Shown: positions 54,012 through 63,714 of the stretch, one piece after another
How positions within the stretch are numbered: position 1 is the first letter of the stretch
Layout of the letters: each line of letters begins with the position of its first letter
Assembly (NCBI RefSeq): GCF_900167075.1
Contig: NZ_FUWH01000007.1
Coordinates: 1-64,000 of the forward strand
DNA length: 64,000 nt
Source: Sediminibacterium ginsengisoli
GTDB lineage: Bacteria; Bacteroidota; Bacteroidia; Chitinophagales; Chitinophagaceae
Direction of reading: 5' to 3'
Position numbers and translations under genes: made by a program
Notes under the pieces: generated by a model
Databases searched by the model: none
Told to the model about the DNA's origin: nothing
What the model saw: the letters and a program-made list of their open reading frames with translations, nothing else

Positions 54012-55358
54012 ATGAGAAAAACCTTACTGCCGCTGCTGCTGCTTATATCTTCTGCAGGCACTGCTTTCAGCCAGACAACTATTGTCCGCGATCCGGAGAT
54101 CGATAAAATGGTCAAAGAGGCATCTGCTGATTCATTACAGTCGTACATCAAATCCCTTGTCGCTTTTGGCACCAGGAACACGCTGAGCACCCAGTCAGAC
54201 CCCAAACGGGGTATCGGCGCGGCGCGTAACTGGGTATTAAGCAAATTCAACGAGTTTGCGAAACAGTCCGGCGGGCGCATGACCGCGTTTATCGATACCA
54301 CAACTTTACAGCCCGATAAAAGAAGGGTTGACACCACGCTTCTGCTTGGCAACGTTGTGGCTGTATTAAAAGGTACTAACCCTGAGGACAAACGCATTTT
54401 CCTGATCAGCGGACACCTAGACAATATGCGCACCAATGTGATGGACCGTACCGGCGATGCACCCGGCGCCAATGATGATGGCAGCGGTTCTGCAGCGGTA
54501 ATAGAATGTGCCCGGATCATGAGCAAACACAACTTCCCCGCTACAGTCATCTTTGTTACGGTAAGTGGCGAAGAGCAGGGCTTGCTCGGTGCCAATTTCA
54601 TGGCTGGTAAAGCAAAAAAAGAGAACTGGGAAATTGAAGCCGTGCTCAACAACGATATCATGGGCAGCAATAACACCAGTGAAACCAACATCATCGACAA
54701 TACACGCGTACGCGTATTCAGCGAAGGTTTACCTGCCTATGAAACAGAAAAGAACGCGAAGAATATCCGTCAGCTGGGCCTGGAGAACGATGGTAAAGCA
54801 CGCCAGCTGGCCCGTTATGTAAAAGAGATCGGCGAACGTTATGTAGAGAACCTGGAAGTGGTGATGATCTACCGGAACGACCGTTTCCTGCGTGGCGGTG
54901 ATCATTCTCCGTATGTGGAGAACGGTTATGCAGCTGTGAGGATCACGGAAATGAACGAAAACTATTACCACCAGCACCAGAACGTAAGGGTTGAGAACGG
55001 CATCCAGTACGGAGATCTTCCCGAATTCATGGATTTTGAATACCTGCGTAAGAATACGGCCATGAACCTGAGCAACCTCGCCAGCCTGGCTAAAGCTCCT
55101 GCCATGCCGGAAGATGTAAAAGTGGAAGTGAGGCGACTCAGCAATTACACATCGCTGACCTGGAAACAACCTAAAACAGGAAAAGTAAAAGGGTATTATG
55201 TATTGATGCGCGAAACCACCAGCGCATTCTGGCAGAAGAAATTCTTTACCACAGAACTTGAATACCGCTTACCGTATTCAAAAGACAATTATTTCTTTGC
55301 GGTTCAGGCGGTGAATGAAACCGGTAATGAAAGTTTACCGGTAGTACCGGCAAGATAA
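54012..55358 (+). CDS. Secreted M28 family metallopeptidase with C-terminal FN3
   Basis: A 448-residue exported aminopeptidase with a signal peptide ending TAFSQ. M28 zinc ligands are visible: His135 in ISGHLDN, Asp155 in GANDDGSGSA, Glu187/Glu188 in SGEEQGLLGA, Asp215 in NNDIMGS and His320/322 in YYHQHQN. A fibronectin III-like domain follows (about 360-448, with YTSLTWKQPKTGKVKGYYV). It probably trims peptides outside the cytoplasm. Converges on the next gene with a shared terminator. Confidence 0.93.
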   Translation: MRKTLLPLLLLISSAGTAFSQTTIVRDPEIDKMVKEASADSLQSYIKSLVAFGTRNTLSTQSDPKRGIGAARNWVLSKFNEFAKQSGGRMTAFIDTTTLQPDKRRVDTTLLLGNVVAVLKGTNPEDKRIFLISGHLDNMRTNVMDRTGDAPGANDDGSGSAAVIECARIMSKHNFPATVIFVTVSGEEQGLLGANFMAGKAKKENWEIEAVLNNDIMGSNNTSETNIIDNTRVRVFSEGLPAYETEKNAKNIRQLGLENDGKARQLARYVKEIGERYVENLEVVMIYRNDRFLRGGDHSPYVENGYAAVRITEMNENYYHQHQNVRVENGIQYGDLPEFMDFEYLRKNTAMNLSNLASLAKAPAMPEDVKVEVRRLSNYTSLTWKQPKTGKVKGYYVLMRETTSAFWQKKFFTTELEYRLPYSKDNYFFAVQAVNETGNESLPVVPAR

Positions 55359-55398
55359 CCACACCAAAGGTTACCCCTCACTCCTCTCTCGATAAAAT

Positions 55399-55430
55399 AA
55401 CAAACCCCGTCTTTGCAGACGGGGTTTGTT
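55399..55430. terminator. Bidirectional terminator (M28 / flavoprotein)
   Basis: AACAAACCCCGTCT (55399-55412) pairs with AGACGGGGTTTGTT (55417-55430) around TTGC. Confidence 0.88.
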
Positions 55431-55449
55431 ATAGCCTATATTTTTATAA

Positions 55450-56931
55450 TTACTGGTTTCGCACAGGCACGAGTCGTTCGCTGACCTTGCCCGTTTCTTC
55501 AGCGCCCCTGTTGCCGCCTTCGTGGTATTCAGCATCTTCATTTACATCCCAGAGATCGTAAAGCTCTTCACCGGCAACAATATTTTTTGCAGCCAGCATA
55601 GCCGTCATCATACTGTGATCCTGGTTATTGTATTTGTGCATACCGTTACGGCCTACGAGATATAAACCCGGATACTCTTTCAACGCATTACGGATCTCGT
55701 CTACATTATGCTTGTATTCCTGGTCGTATACAGGATAAGCTTTTGGCTGGCGCACCACATAGCCATCCACCACTGCAGCCGGCAATGTAAGGCCGATCTG
55801 GGTGATTTCTCTTGTAGCCAGTGCGATCAGATCTGCATCAGAACTGGTCCAGAGTCCGTCGCCTTCAAAACAGAAATATTCAAGTCCGTAACAAGCCATT
55901 GCAGAGTCCGGAACCATATAAGGGCTCCAGGATTTGAAATTCTGGATCCGTCCAACTTTCACACTCGGATCGTGGATATAGATCCAGTTATCACTGAATG
56001 CATCTTCATCTTTACAGATCAGTACCACTGTAAGGAAATCCCTGTAGCCCAGCGCCTTTGCAGACTGCTGTGCGGCCTGCGGGAATGGCGGGATCACGGA
56101 TTGCACCAGTTCGCGCATGGGTGCGGAAGACAATACATAATCATAGCCTGGCCATGACCTGCCGTCGGTAGTGAGTACGGTCCATTTGCCATCTGCGAGG
56201 GTGATATCTTTCACGCCGCAATTCATTTCAATCTGTACCCCCATTTTCTTACTCTTCTCGGCACATACTTCCCACATCATACCGGGTCCGTACTTCGGAT
56301 AACGGAACGAATCGATCAGGGTTTTGATCACTTTACCCTTATCGCCACCTGCTGATTTCTTTTTAGGAAAAAGCGCGTTCCAGATAGCACTGCTGAGTGA
56401 AAGTCCTTTGATACGCTGTGCAGCCCAGTCGGCGCTGATCTCTTTACAGGGAATACCCCATACTTTTTCAGTATAGGTTTTGAAGAAAATATTGAACAGC
56501 CTTTTACCGAACTGGTTGGTAACCCAATCCTCGAAGTTGGTTGGATTTTTTACCGGGAACAGTTTTGCCCTTAAATAGCTCAGTACACAAAGCGCACTCT
56601 CGATCACGCCGAGTTTGCTCAATGCTTCAAAAGCTACCAGCGGGTAGGAAAAGAACTTCTTATTATAATAGATCCGTGAACTGCGCGGGCGTTCCAGCAT
56701 TTCATCGCCGAGGATCTCGGTCCAGAAATCTTCCACTTCTTTCGATTTGGAAAAGAAACGGTGGCCACCGATATCAAAATGATACCCTTTATACGATTCG
56801 GTACGTGAAATTCCCCCGACATATTGCGGGTCTTTTTCAAATACGGTCACGTCCTGGGCTTCCTTGCCCAACAGGTAGGCCGCGGTAAGTCCGGCGGGGC
56901 CGGCGCCGATAATGGCAACTTTTTTCTTCAT
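55450..56931 (-). CDS. FAD-dependent oxidoreductase, amine-oxidase/UGM-like
   Basis: A 493-residue flavoprotein opening KKVAIIGAGPAGLTAAYLLG, followed by VGGISRTESYKGYHFDIGGHRFF. The WGIPCKEISADWAAQRIKG stretch and the C-terminal YLVGRNGMHKYNNQDHSMMTA are typical of the protoporphyrinogen-oxidase/UDP-galactopyranose-mutase-like superfamily found in cell-surface sugar loci. It lies 83 bases after a GT-C glycosyltransferase on the same strand. A CACCTTTG element (plus 56966-56973, one mismatch) is upstream. Probable role: modifying a nucleotide- or lipid-linked sugar; the substrate is unknown. Confidence 0.88.
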   Translation of the reverse strand: MKKKVAIIGAGPAGLTAAYLLGKEAQDVTVFEKDPQYVGGISRTESYKGYHFDIGGHRFFSKSKEVEDFWTEILGDEMLERPRSSRIYYNKKFFSYPLVAFEALSKLGVIESALCVLSYLRAKLFPVKNPTNFEDWVTNQFGKRLFNIFFKTYTEKVWGIPCKEISADWAAQRIKGLSLSSAIWNALFPKKKSAGGDKGKVIKTLIDSFRYPKYGPGMMWEVCAEKSKKMGVQIEMNCGVKDITLADGKWTVLTTDGRSWPGYDYVLSSAPMRELVQSVIPPFPQAAQQSAKALGYRDFLTVVLICKDEDAFSDNWIYIHDPSVKVGRIQNFKSWSPYMVPDSAMACYGLEYFCFEGDGLWTSSDADLIALATREITQIGLTLPAAVVDGYVVRQPKAYPVYDQEYKHNVDEIRNALKEYPGLYLVGRNGMHKYNNQDHSMMTAMLAAKNIVAGEELYDLWDVNEDAEYHEGGNRGAEETGKVSERLVPVRNQ

Positions 56932-57014
56932 ACAGAGGAAATAATAATACTATGCTTCAAAACGGCAAAGGTGTGAAATAAATACCGTTTTTCGGTTATC
57001 TTCTTTTACAAGGC

Positions 57015-58571
57015 TTATTTTGCGGCTTCCGGCGGTATTTTCTGCTTGTCGAACCGCAGCAGGTATACCCTCGGTTCTCCTATGTAGTTTACAATGGCAA
57101 AATGAGACCGGTATTTCTCGATGGCCGGCGCCAGGAAGGCAGCGGTAGACGAATATTCGAACTGATCCAATACCACATAATCCACTTTATCATCGGCAAG
57201 GGCATTCACCACTTTGGCAGGATCGTTGGAATACAGGTAATTCACCGCCTGTCTTTTACTGAACATATAGAAAAGTTCCGGTTTACGGGTGCAGTAGACC
57301 GCCGTGTCGGGCAGGTTATCGCGGATCCATTCAGACATATCGAAAAAGCTCTGGTAGGAAGCCGGGTAATCGTCCTTGTTAAAATCGTGCAGCAACGCCA
57401 GGTTCCGGAACTGGATCACCCCCAGCACCAGGCTCATCGCTCCCCATAAATAAGCAGTATTGAATTTTAATTTATGATTCCTCACCCATTCAATGATGCT
57501 GTAGACCCCATAATAAAATGCAATGAACAGGATGGGCAGGAAACAAATAAGGTAACGGTTACCACTCCTGGCGCTCCAGATACTGATGATACCAATATTA
57601 CCGAGTATGAACGCCAATAGAAAAAAACGGATCTTTTTCAGTTGCCAGCAGCCAAATAAGATCACCGCCATGCAGATAATCCCGGTAAACGGATAAGATT
57701 GTCCTTCCAGCGAATAATCCGTACCCAGGAAGTTGAACAGCGATGCCGGTAAAGCCCGGCTAACGATCTCCCAGGCATGGGTGAATGTACGGCTTATAAA
57801 GTCGGCCAGGCTTACCGTTCCTTTTTCCGGATCCCACTGGTTACTGATCAGCACCTGGCTGATATAACGGCTGCCGGAAAGATGCATCAGCTGGTTACGT
57901 ATGATCCAGGGAAGCAATCCTGCTGCAAATACAAGCATTGTAATGATCGCCCGGCGCCATTCTTTGCGACAGAGAAAATGGATCAGTATGGCCAGCAGCA
58001 CAACGATCCCCTGCGTCCGTACATGATAAGCCAGTATTGCCGCACCGGCCAGGACCAGGTAATGCCTGCTTTTATACCAGGCGCCGTCATCCCGCAAAGC
58101 ATATAACCCGTATAATACCAGCATGGTGAGAAATGCATACGGCAGCTCACTCATCATCATTCCGGCGAATTGCAGGAGGTAAAAGTTCAGGGCCAGCATC
58201 AGGGAAACGAACAGTGCGAAAAAACGATCTTTGGTTGCTTTAGTCAGGAAGTACAGGACGGTGAACAGGCTTGCCAGCATAAAAAGTTCACCCAGGAAAT
58301 TCTGCGCGGTAACGCTGTCTGTGATCCACATCAGTGGTACCATTATAAGCGGATAACCCGGCGGAAATGTGTTGGTAGCAGGGCTTCCGGGTGATGCAAG
58401 ATTGCTGTAGCCTTTGCCGGTGGCAAGTGATTTGGCAAAAATATAATAAGAGCTGTTATCTCCGTTCAGATCGAGTTTCTCATTGAACGTATAAAACGCA
58501 GCGAAAATGAAAACACCCGTAAGTATAACAAGAGATAATGCATTCTTTTTAATGAATGAAAAACCAGGCAT
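57015..58571 (-). CDS. GT-C type glycosyltransferase (ArnT/PMT-like)
   Basis: A 518-residue polytopic membrane protein with about 11 TM helices. The first extracytoplasmic loop holds the acidic cluster of GT-C enzymes (LDLNGDNSSYYIFAKSL, about 34-50), and an FPPGYPLIMVPL stretch follows. A soluble C-terminal part (about 400-518) ends the protein. It should transfer a sugar from a polyprenyl-phosphate donor in the periplasm. It precedes the flavoprotein and is divergent from elaA with 62 bases between. Confidence 0.88.
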   Translation of the reverse strand: MPGFSFIKKNALSLVILTGVFIFAAFYTFNEKLDLNGDNSSYYIFAKSLATGKGYSNLASPGSPATNTFPPGYPLIMVPLMWITDSVTAQNFLGELFMLASLFTVLYFLTKATKDRFFALFVSLMLALNFYLLQFAGMMMSELPYAFLTMLVLYGLYALRDDGAWYKSRHYLVLAGAAILAYHVRTQGIVVLLAILIHFLCRKEWRRAIITMLVFAAGLLPWIIRNQLMHLSGSRYISQVLISNQWDPEKGTVSLADFISRTFTHAWEIVSRALPASLFNFLGTDYSLEGQSYPFTGIICMAVILFGCWQLKKIRFFLLAFILGNIGIISIWSARSGNRYLICFLPILFIAFYYGVYSIIEWVRNHKLKFNTAYLWGAMSLVLGVIQFRNLALLHDFNKDDYPASYQSFFDMSEWIRDNLPDTAVYCTRKPELFYMFSKRQAVNYLYSNDPAKVVNALADDKVDYVVLDQFEYSSTAAFLAPAIEKYRSHFAIVNYIGEPRVYLLRFDKQKIPPEAAK

Positions 58572-58633
58572 ATGCAGTTTGGATTGTTTATCGATCTTTG
58601 TGCATCTAATATATAAAGAAATAGGTACTTCAT

Positions 58634-59092
58634 ATGAACAGCGATATCACCTGGACGGTAAAACCCTTCGAACAACTGACCCCGCACGAACTGTATGCCA
58701 TTCTGCAGCTCAGGAATGAAGTATTCGTGGTAGAACAGGAATGTGTGTATCAGGATGCAGATAATAAAGACTTTAGCTGCCATCATCTCTGTGCCTGGGA
58801 TAACGGTAAACTGGCCGCTTATGCCAGGCTGGTGCCGCCCGGACTTTCTTACGGGGATATGTCTATCGGCAGGGTCATTACCTCACCTCATACAAGAGGA
58901 ACAGGGCTGGGCAAAACACTGATCGCAGAAGCGATCAGAGGCTGCCATAACCTGTATGGGCCGGCCCCGATCCGTATCAGTGCGCAGCTTTATCTTCAGC
59001 GGTTCTACAGTGGTTTTGGGTTTGAAGTTACCAGCGATGTATATATGGAAGATAATATCCCGCATATTGAAATGCTTCTCCAGCATGCCTGA
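58634..59092 (+). CDS. ElaA-type GNAT acetyltransferase
   Basis: A 152-residue N-acetyltransferase of the ElaA group: LYAILQLRNEVFVVEQECVY near the N-terminus, the acetyl-CoA loop SPHTRGTGLGKTLI (typical R/Q-x-x-G-x-G/A pattern), and RFYSGFGFEVTSDVYMEDNIPHIEM at the end. The substrate is unknown. Short and monocistronic. Confidence 0.92.
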   Translation: MNSDITWTVKPFEQLTPHELYAILQLRNEVFVVEQECVYQDADNKDFSCHHLCAWDNGKLAAYARLVPPGLSYGDMSIGRVITSPHTRGTGLGKTLIAEAIRGCHNLYGPAPIRISAQLYLQRFYSGFGFEVTSDVYMEDNIPHIEMLLQHA

Positions 59093-59152
59093 TACAACAA
59101 TGCGCAGTCTTTACAGGCCGCGCATTGACATTATTGATTAAAGTATCTGATC

Positions 59153-62023
59153 TCACTCCAGTTCAAGCTTCAGGAAACGGGCAGTATGGCTTTCTTTATT
59201 ATCGGCCATTTCTTCCGGGGTTCCTTCAAAAAGAATGCGACCACCGCCATCACCACCTTCGGGTCCGAGATCTATGATATGATCGGCAACCTTGATCACA
59301 TCGAGATTATGTTCGATCACCAGCACTGTATTGCCGCGGTCTACCAGTTTGTTCAGTACATCCAGCAGATGCTGTATATCCTGAAAATGCAGGCCGGTGG
59401 TCGGTTCATCGAGTATATAAAAAGTTTTACCGGTATCTTTTTTTCCAAGCTCCGTTGCCAGTTTCACCCTTTGGGCTTCACCGCCACTGAGCGTTACGGC
59501 AGACTGGCCGAGTGTGATATAACCCAGGCCCACATCCTGAAGTACTTTTATTTTCCGGAAAAGGAATGGTACCGGCTGGAAGAATTCGCAGGCTTCATCT
59601 ACCGTCATGTTGAGCACATCACTGATCGATTTTCCTTTGTAACGGATCTCGAGTGTTTCGCGGTTATATCTTTTACCATTGCATTTTTCACAATGCACAT
59701 ATACATCGGGCAGGAAATTCATTTCAATTACCCGCATACCGCCGCCTTCACACATATCACAACGTCCGCCCTTTACATTGAAGGAGAAGCGCCCTGCATT
59801 ATAACCGCGGATCTTGGCTTCAGGCACAGCAGCAAACAATGTCCTGATCTCCGTAAAGAACCCGCAGTAAGTAGCCGGGTTACTTCTTGGTGTACGGCCG
59901 ATCGGCGACTGGTCGATCTCGATCACTTTATCAATATGCTCAAGGCCTTTCACCGATTTATATTCCATGGGGGTGATACGGCTGTTATAAGCATGACGGT
60001 ATAATACCGGGAACAAGGTTTCGTTGATCAATGTTGACTTGCCGCTTCCGCTCACACCACTTACCACGATGAGCTTACCAAGCGGGAATTTCACATTTAC
60101 ATTCCTGAGATTATTACCGTTGGCACCTTTGAGTTCAAGGGTTTTACCGTTGCCTTTCCGGCGTTCGGCGGGCACTGCGATCTTCTTTTCGCCGTTGAGG
60201 TATTGGGCAGTTTCGGAATGACTTTTCAGTACTTCTGCCGGCGTACCTGCAGCAACTACCCTTCCGCCATGAATACCTGCACGCGGACCAATATCGACAA
60301 GATGATCGGCTGCCATCATGATGTCTTTATCATGTTCAACAACCAGTACGCTGTTACCGATATTACGGAGGTTCTGCAAAGCGGTGATCAGCTGGTGATT
60401 ATCACGCTGGTGTAACCCGATCGACGGTTCATCCAGGATATAGGTAATACCCTGCAACTGTGATCCGATCTGTGTTGCAAGACGGATACGCTGCGATTCG
60501 CCACCGCTCAGCGTACGCGAAGGACGATTGAGCGAAAGATAAGCCAGTCCTACATCCAGCAGGAAACCAACTCTTTCACGGATCTCTTTCAGGATATCTT
60601 TGGCAATGGTATTCTGTTTGCTGCTGAGTCGTTTTTCGATCCCGGTGAACCGCTGTAGCAGTTTATCGAGATTCATATTGCTCAGCTCGGAAATATTCAG
60701 TTCATCAACCTTGAACCAAAGGCTTTCCTTTTTCAGCCTGTTGCCTTCGCAGGAAGGGCATTTTTTCAGCTCCATGAATTGCTCTACCCATTCACGCAGC
60801 GATTCGCTGCTGTTACTGCCGGCAAACCAACGTTTCAGCATCGGCACAATACCTTCAAATTCGCCTTCATAGGCATTGCCTGCGGCTTCGTCCATATCGG
60901 GAACATCTTCTGATACGCTGCCTTCGGCATTTCCGTAAAGCAGGATATTAAGAGCAGACTCCGGCAGTTCGCTGATCGGCTTATCGAGGCGGATCTTATG
61001 TTTTTTTGCAATGGTCTCCACGTTCCGGAATACAAATGCATCGCGCTGTTCTCCGAGAGGGACGATGCCTCCTTCCTTAACACTGAGTGAGCGGTCGGGC
61101 AATATGGCATCGATACTCACCGAATATACATTTCCCAGTCCTTTACATACCGGGCAGGCACCATAGGGCGAGTTGAAAGAAAACGCATTGGGTGAAGGTT
61201 CTTCGTAACTGATACCGGTGTCTTCGCACATCAGCTGGCGTGAATACTGCACAAGTTTGTCCGTATCGTTCACCAGCAGGAACATCAGTTCCTTACCCAT
61301 TTTAAGTGTTTGCTGCACGCTCTGGCTGATGCGCACCCTCATATCATCCGTTACCTGCATCCGGTCGATCACCACTTCAATATCGTGGATCTTGTAACGG
61401 TCAACCTGCAGTCTCGGGGTCAGGTCTACGATCTCACCATCTATGCGGACTTTCAGAAATCCTTTTTTGCGGGTTTCTTCAAATAATTCACGGTAATGTC
61501 CTTTACGCCCGCGGATCAGCGGGGCCAGTAAAGTGATCTTTTTATTTTTGAAACGGGTATAGATATTTTCAACGATCTCTTCCTCGCTGAATTTCACCAT
61601 TTTTTTACCCGTGTTATAACTGTACGCTTCACCGATACGTGCAAACAGCAAACGCAGAAAATCGTATACTTCCGTAACAGTGCCGACAGTGGAGCGGGGA
61701 TTTTTATTGGTAGTTTTCTGCTCGATTGAAATTACGGGTGAAAGCCCTGTGATCTTGTCTACATCTGGTCTTTCCATATCGCCCATGAACTGCCTTGCAT
61801 AAGCGCTGAAGCTTTCCATGTAACGGCGCTGACCTTCGTTGTAAATGGTATCGAAGGCAAGCGAAGATTTACCGCTGCCGCTCAGTCCTGTGAATACAAC
61901 CAGCTTATTCTTGGGAATGGAAATATCTATGTTTTTGAGATTATGTTCTCTCGCACCAAAAACCTCTATGCGTTCTTCCTCCGTAACAGGTTCTGCGGGC
62001 TTTTTTTTCTTTGTGTTTGCCAT
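59153..62023 (-). CDS. uvrA: Excinuclease ABC subunit A
   Basis: A 956-residue DNA damage-recognition ATPase of nucleotide excision repair. Two ABC cassettes are seen (Walker A GLSGSGKSSLAF and GVSGSGKSTLIN; signature LSGGESQRIRLATQIGS and LSGGEAQRVKLATELG), with zinc-finger cysteines CPVCKGLG, CPSCEGN and CDMCEGGG/CEKCNGK. I start at 62023 (MANTKKKK), since fifteen upstream residues are not UvrA-like. A TATCTTTA element (plus 62034-62041, one mismatch) lies just above. Confidence 0.97.
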   Translation of the reverse strand: MANTKKKKPAEPVTEEERIEVFGAREHNLKNIDISIPKNKLVVFTGLSGSGKSSLAFDTIYNEGQRRYMESFSAYARQFMGDMERPDVDKITGLSPVISIEQKTTNKNPRSTVGTVTEVYDFLRLLFARIGEAYSYNTGKKMVKFSEEEIVENIYTRFKNKKITLLAPLIRGRKGHYRELFEETRKKGFLKVRIDGEIVDLTPRLQVDRYKIHDIEVVIDRMQVTDDMRVRISQSVQQTLKMGKELMFLLVNDTDKLVQYSRQLMCEDTGISYEEPSPNAFSFNSPYGACPVCKGLGNVYSVSIDAILPDRSLSVKEGGIVPLGEQRDAFVFRNVETIAKKHKIRLDKPISELPESALNILLYGNAEGSVSEDVPDMDEAAGNAYEGEFEGIVPMLKRWFAGSNSSESLREWVEQFMELKKCPSCEGNRLKKESLWFKVDELNISELSNMNLDKLLQRFTGIEKRLSSKQNTIAKDILKEIRERVGFLLDVGLAYLSLNRPSRTLSGGESQRIRLATQIGSQLQGITYILDEPSIGLHQRDNHQLITALQNLRNIGNSVLVVEHDKDIMMAADHLVDIGPRAGIHGGRVVAAGTPAEVLKSHSETAQYLNGEKKIAVPAERRKGNGKTLELKGANGNNLRNVNVKFPLGKLIVVSGVSGSGKSTLINETLFPVLYRHAYNSRITPMEYKSVKGLEHIDKVIEIDQSPIGRTPRSNPATYCGFFTEIRTLFAAVPEAKIRGYNAGRFSFNVKGGRCDMCEGGGMRVIEMNFLPDVYVHCEKCNGKRYNRETLEIRYKGKSISDVLNMTVDEACEFFQPVPFLFRKIKVLQDVGLGYITLGQSAVTLSGGEAQRVKLATELGKKDTGKTFYILDEPTTGLHFQDIQHLLDVLNKLVDRGNTVLVIEHNLDVIKVADHIIDLGPEGGDGGGRILFEGTPEEMADNKESHTARFLKLELE

Positions 62024-62211
62024 AGCTGAACAGTAAAGATACGCACAACTAAGAACCTGCCGAAACAAAAAACTAAAATTTATAGCAATTTTATATTGGA
62101 CAGAATCCCTTTACCAGCAAGCGTTTCAAACGAAAAAAAGGATTTTCTGAAAGTTTTTTTTGGAGATTTGGATTTTTGCTGCATAACTTCGCATCAGTTC
62201 TTTTAGCAACA

Positions 62212-62325
62212 ACTTATCAAGAAAGGCAGAGGGAAATGGCCCTATGATGCCTTGGCAACCCATATCGCTTACTCAGCGGTACGAAGGTGCCAATTCCGAC
62301 CACACGAAAGTGTGGGAAGATAAGT
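62212..62325 (+). ncRNA. SAM-I riboswitch aptamer
   Basis: The S-box consensus is nearly complete: P1 ACTTATC (62212-62218) with GATAAGT (62319-62325), AAGAAAGGCAGAGGGA with ATGGCCC (to about 62242), GATGCCTTGGCAACCC (62246-62261), and GGTGCCAATTCC in 62286-62297. This riboswitch binds S-adenosylmethionine and turns off methionine-synthesis genes. Confidence 0.92.
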
Positions 62326-62403
62326 CAGAGTAACAGTTTGATCCCACGCAGCTATCGCTGTCATCCTATTTCAAGCTCATCTGACTTACCAGGTGGGTTT
62401 TTT
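62321..62403 (+). promoter_or_regulatory. Expression platform of the SAM riboswitch
   Basis: TAAGTCAGA (62321-62329) is a perfect partner for TCTGACTTA (62380-62388), but it overlaps the 3' strand of aptamer helix P1. CCCAC (62343-62347) can pair with GTGGG (62393-62397), which is followed by six T (62398-62403). This fits SAM-bound P1 permitting termination and SAM-free antitermination. Confidence 0.6.
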
Positions 62404-62514
62404 AATGCCCATACGGTAAGCAGGCTCCCTGACAAAGTATTGCAAGAAGATTCAACAACATTTTTAACTATGCTGTCTTTGCTGCAGGCAAGGCAGGATA
62501 AAACATCTTCAGTC

Positions 62515-63702
62515 ATGAGCAATGCAACAGAACTCATCCACAGCATCCCGGTAGATCCGCTGACCGGCGCTATTTCGGTGCCCATCTACCAGACGTCCAC
62601 TTTTGTACAGGAAGCGCCAGGCGTTAACAAAGGCTATGATTATGCCCGCAGCGGCAACCCTACCAGGGCCGCCGTTGAACAACTGCTGGCCAAACTTGAA
62701 AAAGGCAGTACCGGCCTCGCATTTGCCAGCGGGCTTGCAGCAATAGACGCTGTGGTAAAACTGCTGAAAACCGGCGACGAGATCGTTGCCGTTGACGATA
62801 TCTACGGCGGCGCATTCCGCCTGTTCACGCAGGTGTATGAGCAGTTCGGGATCAAAGTCACTTTTACGGATACTTCCCGGCCTGAAAATGTGTTTGAAGC
62901 CATCACTCCCAAAACCAAACTCATCTGGCTCGAAACACCTACCAATCCAACACTCAAGATCAGCGATATCGCTGCCATTGCAGCCATTGCAAAAGCAAAC
63001 GGATGCCTGCTCTGCGTAGACAATACTTTTGCTTCTCCGGCGTTACAGCAACCGATCACACTGGGCGCAGATATCGTTATTCACAGCGCTACCAAATACC
63101 TGGGTGGCCACAGCGACCTGATTGCAGGGATCGTTGTTGCTGCCGATAAACAGATCGGAGACAGGCTTAAATTCCTGCAGAATGCATGCGGCGCGGTGCT
63201 CGGGCCCTTCGACAGCTGGCTGCTTATCCGCGGTATCGAAACCCTGCACCTCCGTATACGCCAGCATTGCGCATCTGCGCAGACCATTGCAGAATATCTG
63301 CAGCAGCATCCGGCAGTGGACCAGGTATTTTATCCAGGCCTGCCAGTACATCCCGGTCATGAGACCGCACGTAAACAATCAAAAGGCTTCGGCGGCATTG
63401 TATCCTTTACACTGAAGGAAGACACGGAAGAAGCAGCTATTGCTTTTGTAACAGCAACCAGGTTATTCAAACTGGCAGAGAGTCTCGGCGGTATCAAAAG
63501 CCTGGTATCTCATCCCGCCAATATGACCCATAAATCGATTCCCGCTGAAAAAAGAAAAGCAGCCGGTGTGAGCGACAGCCTGATCCGCCTTTCCATAGGA
63601 CTCGAAGAAGCAGAAGACCTGCTGCTCGATCTGGAGCAGGCATTCAGCACCACAACAGCAACATTCAAACAAACATTCATAGCAAACACAGTAACCGTAT
63701 AA
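62515..63702 (+). CDS. metB: PLP trans-sulfuration enzyme (cystathionine gamma-synthase type)
   Basis: A 395-residue enzyme of the Cys/Met metabolism PLP family. The start ELIHSIPVDPLTGAISVPIY, the GNPTR motif and SATKYLGGHSD (PLP lysine Lys194) fit cystathionine gamma-synthase or O-acetylhomoserine sulfhydrylase; the two cannot be separated reliably by eye. I use the ATG at 62515. Longer in-frame readings from 62287 and 62470 run through the riboswitch platform or its leader and add non-family residues. The gene lies downstream of a SAM-I riboswitch and 12 bases upstream of homoserine dehydrogenase. Confidence 0.92.
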   Translation: MSNATELIHSIPVDPLTGAISVPIYQTSTFVQEAPGVNKGYDYARSGNPTRAAVEQLLAKLEKGSTGLAFASGLAAIDAVVKLLKTGDEIVAVDDIYGGAFRLFTQVYEQFGIKVTFTDTSRPENVFEAITPKTKLIWLETPTNPTLKISDIAAIAAIAKANGCLLCVDNTFASPALQQPITLGADIVIHSATKYLGGHSDLIAGIVVAADKQIGDRLKFLQNACGAVLGPFDSWLLIRGIETLHLRIRQHCASAQTIAEYLQQHPAVDQVFYPGLPVHPGHETARKQSKGFGGIVSFTLKEDTEEAAIAFVTATRLFKLAESLGGIKSLVSHPANMTHKSIPAEKRKAAGVSDSLIRLSIGLEEAEDLLLDLEQAFSTTTATFKQTFIANTVTV

Positions 63703-63714
63703 CCAAGCAGTAAA

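Noticed and set aside
62287-62514. Upstream extension of the metB frame
   Set aside because: It runs through the SAM riboswitch and its expression platform, and the added residues do not match the enzyme family.
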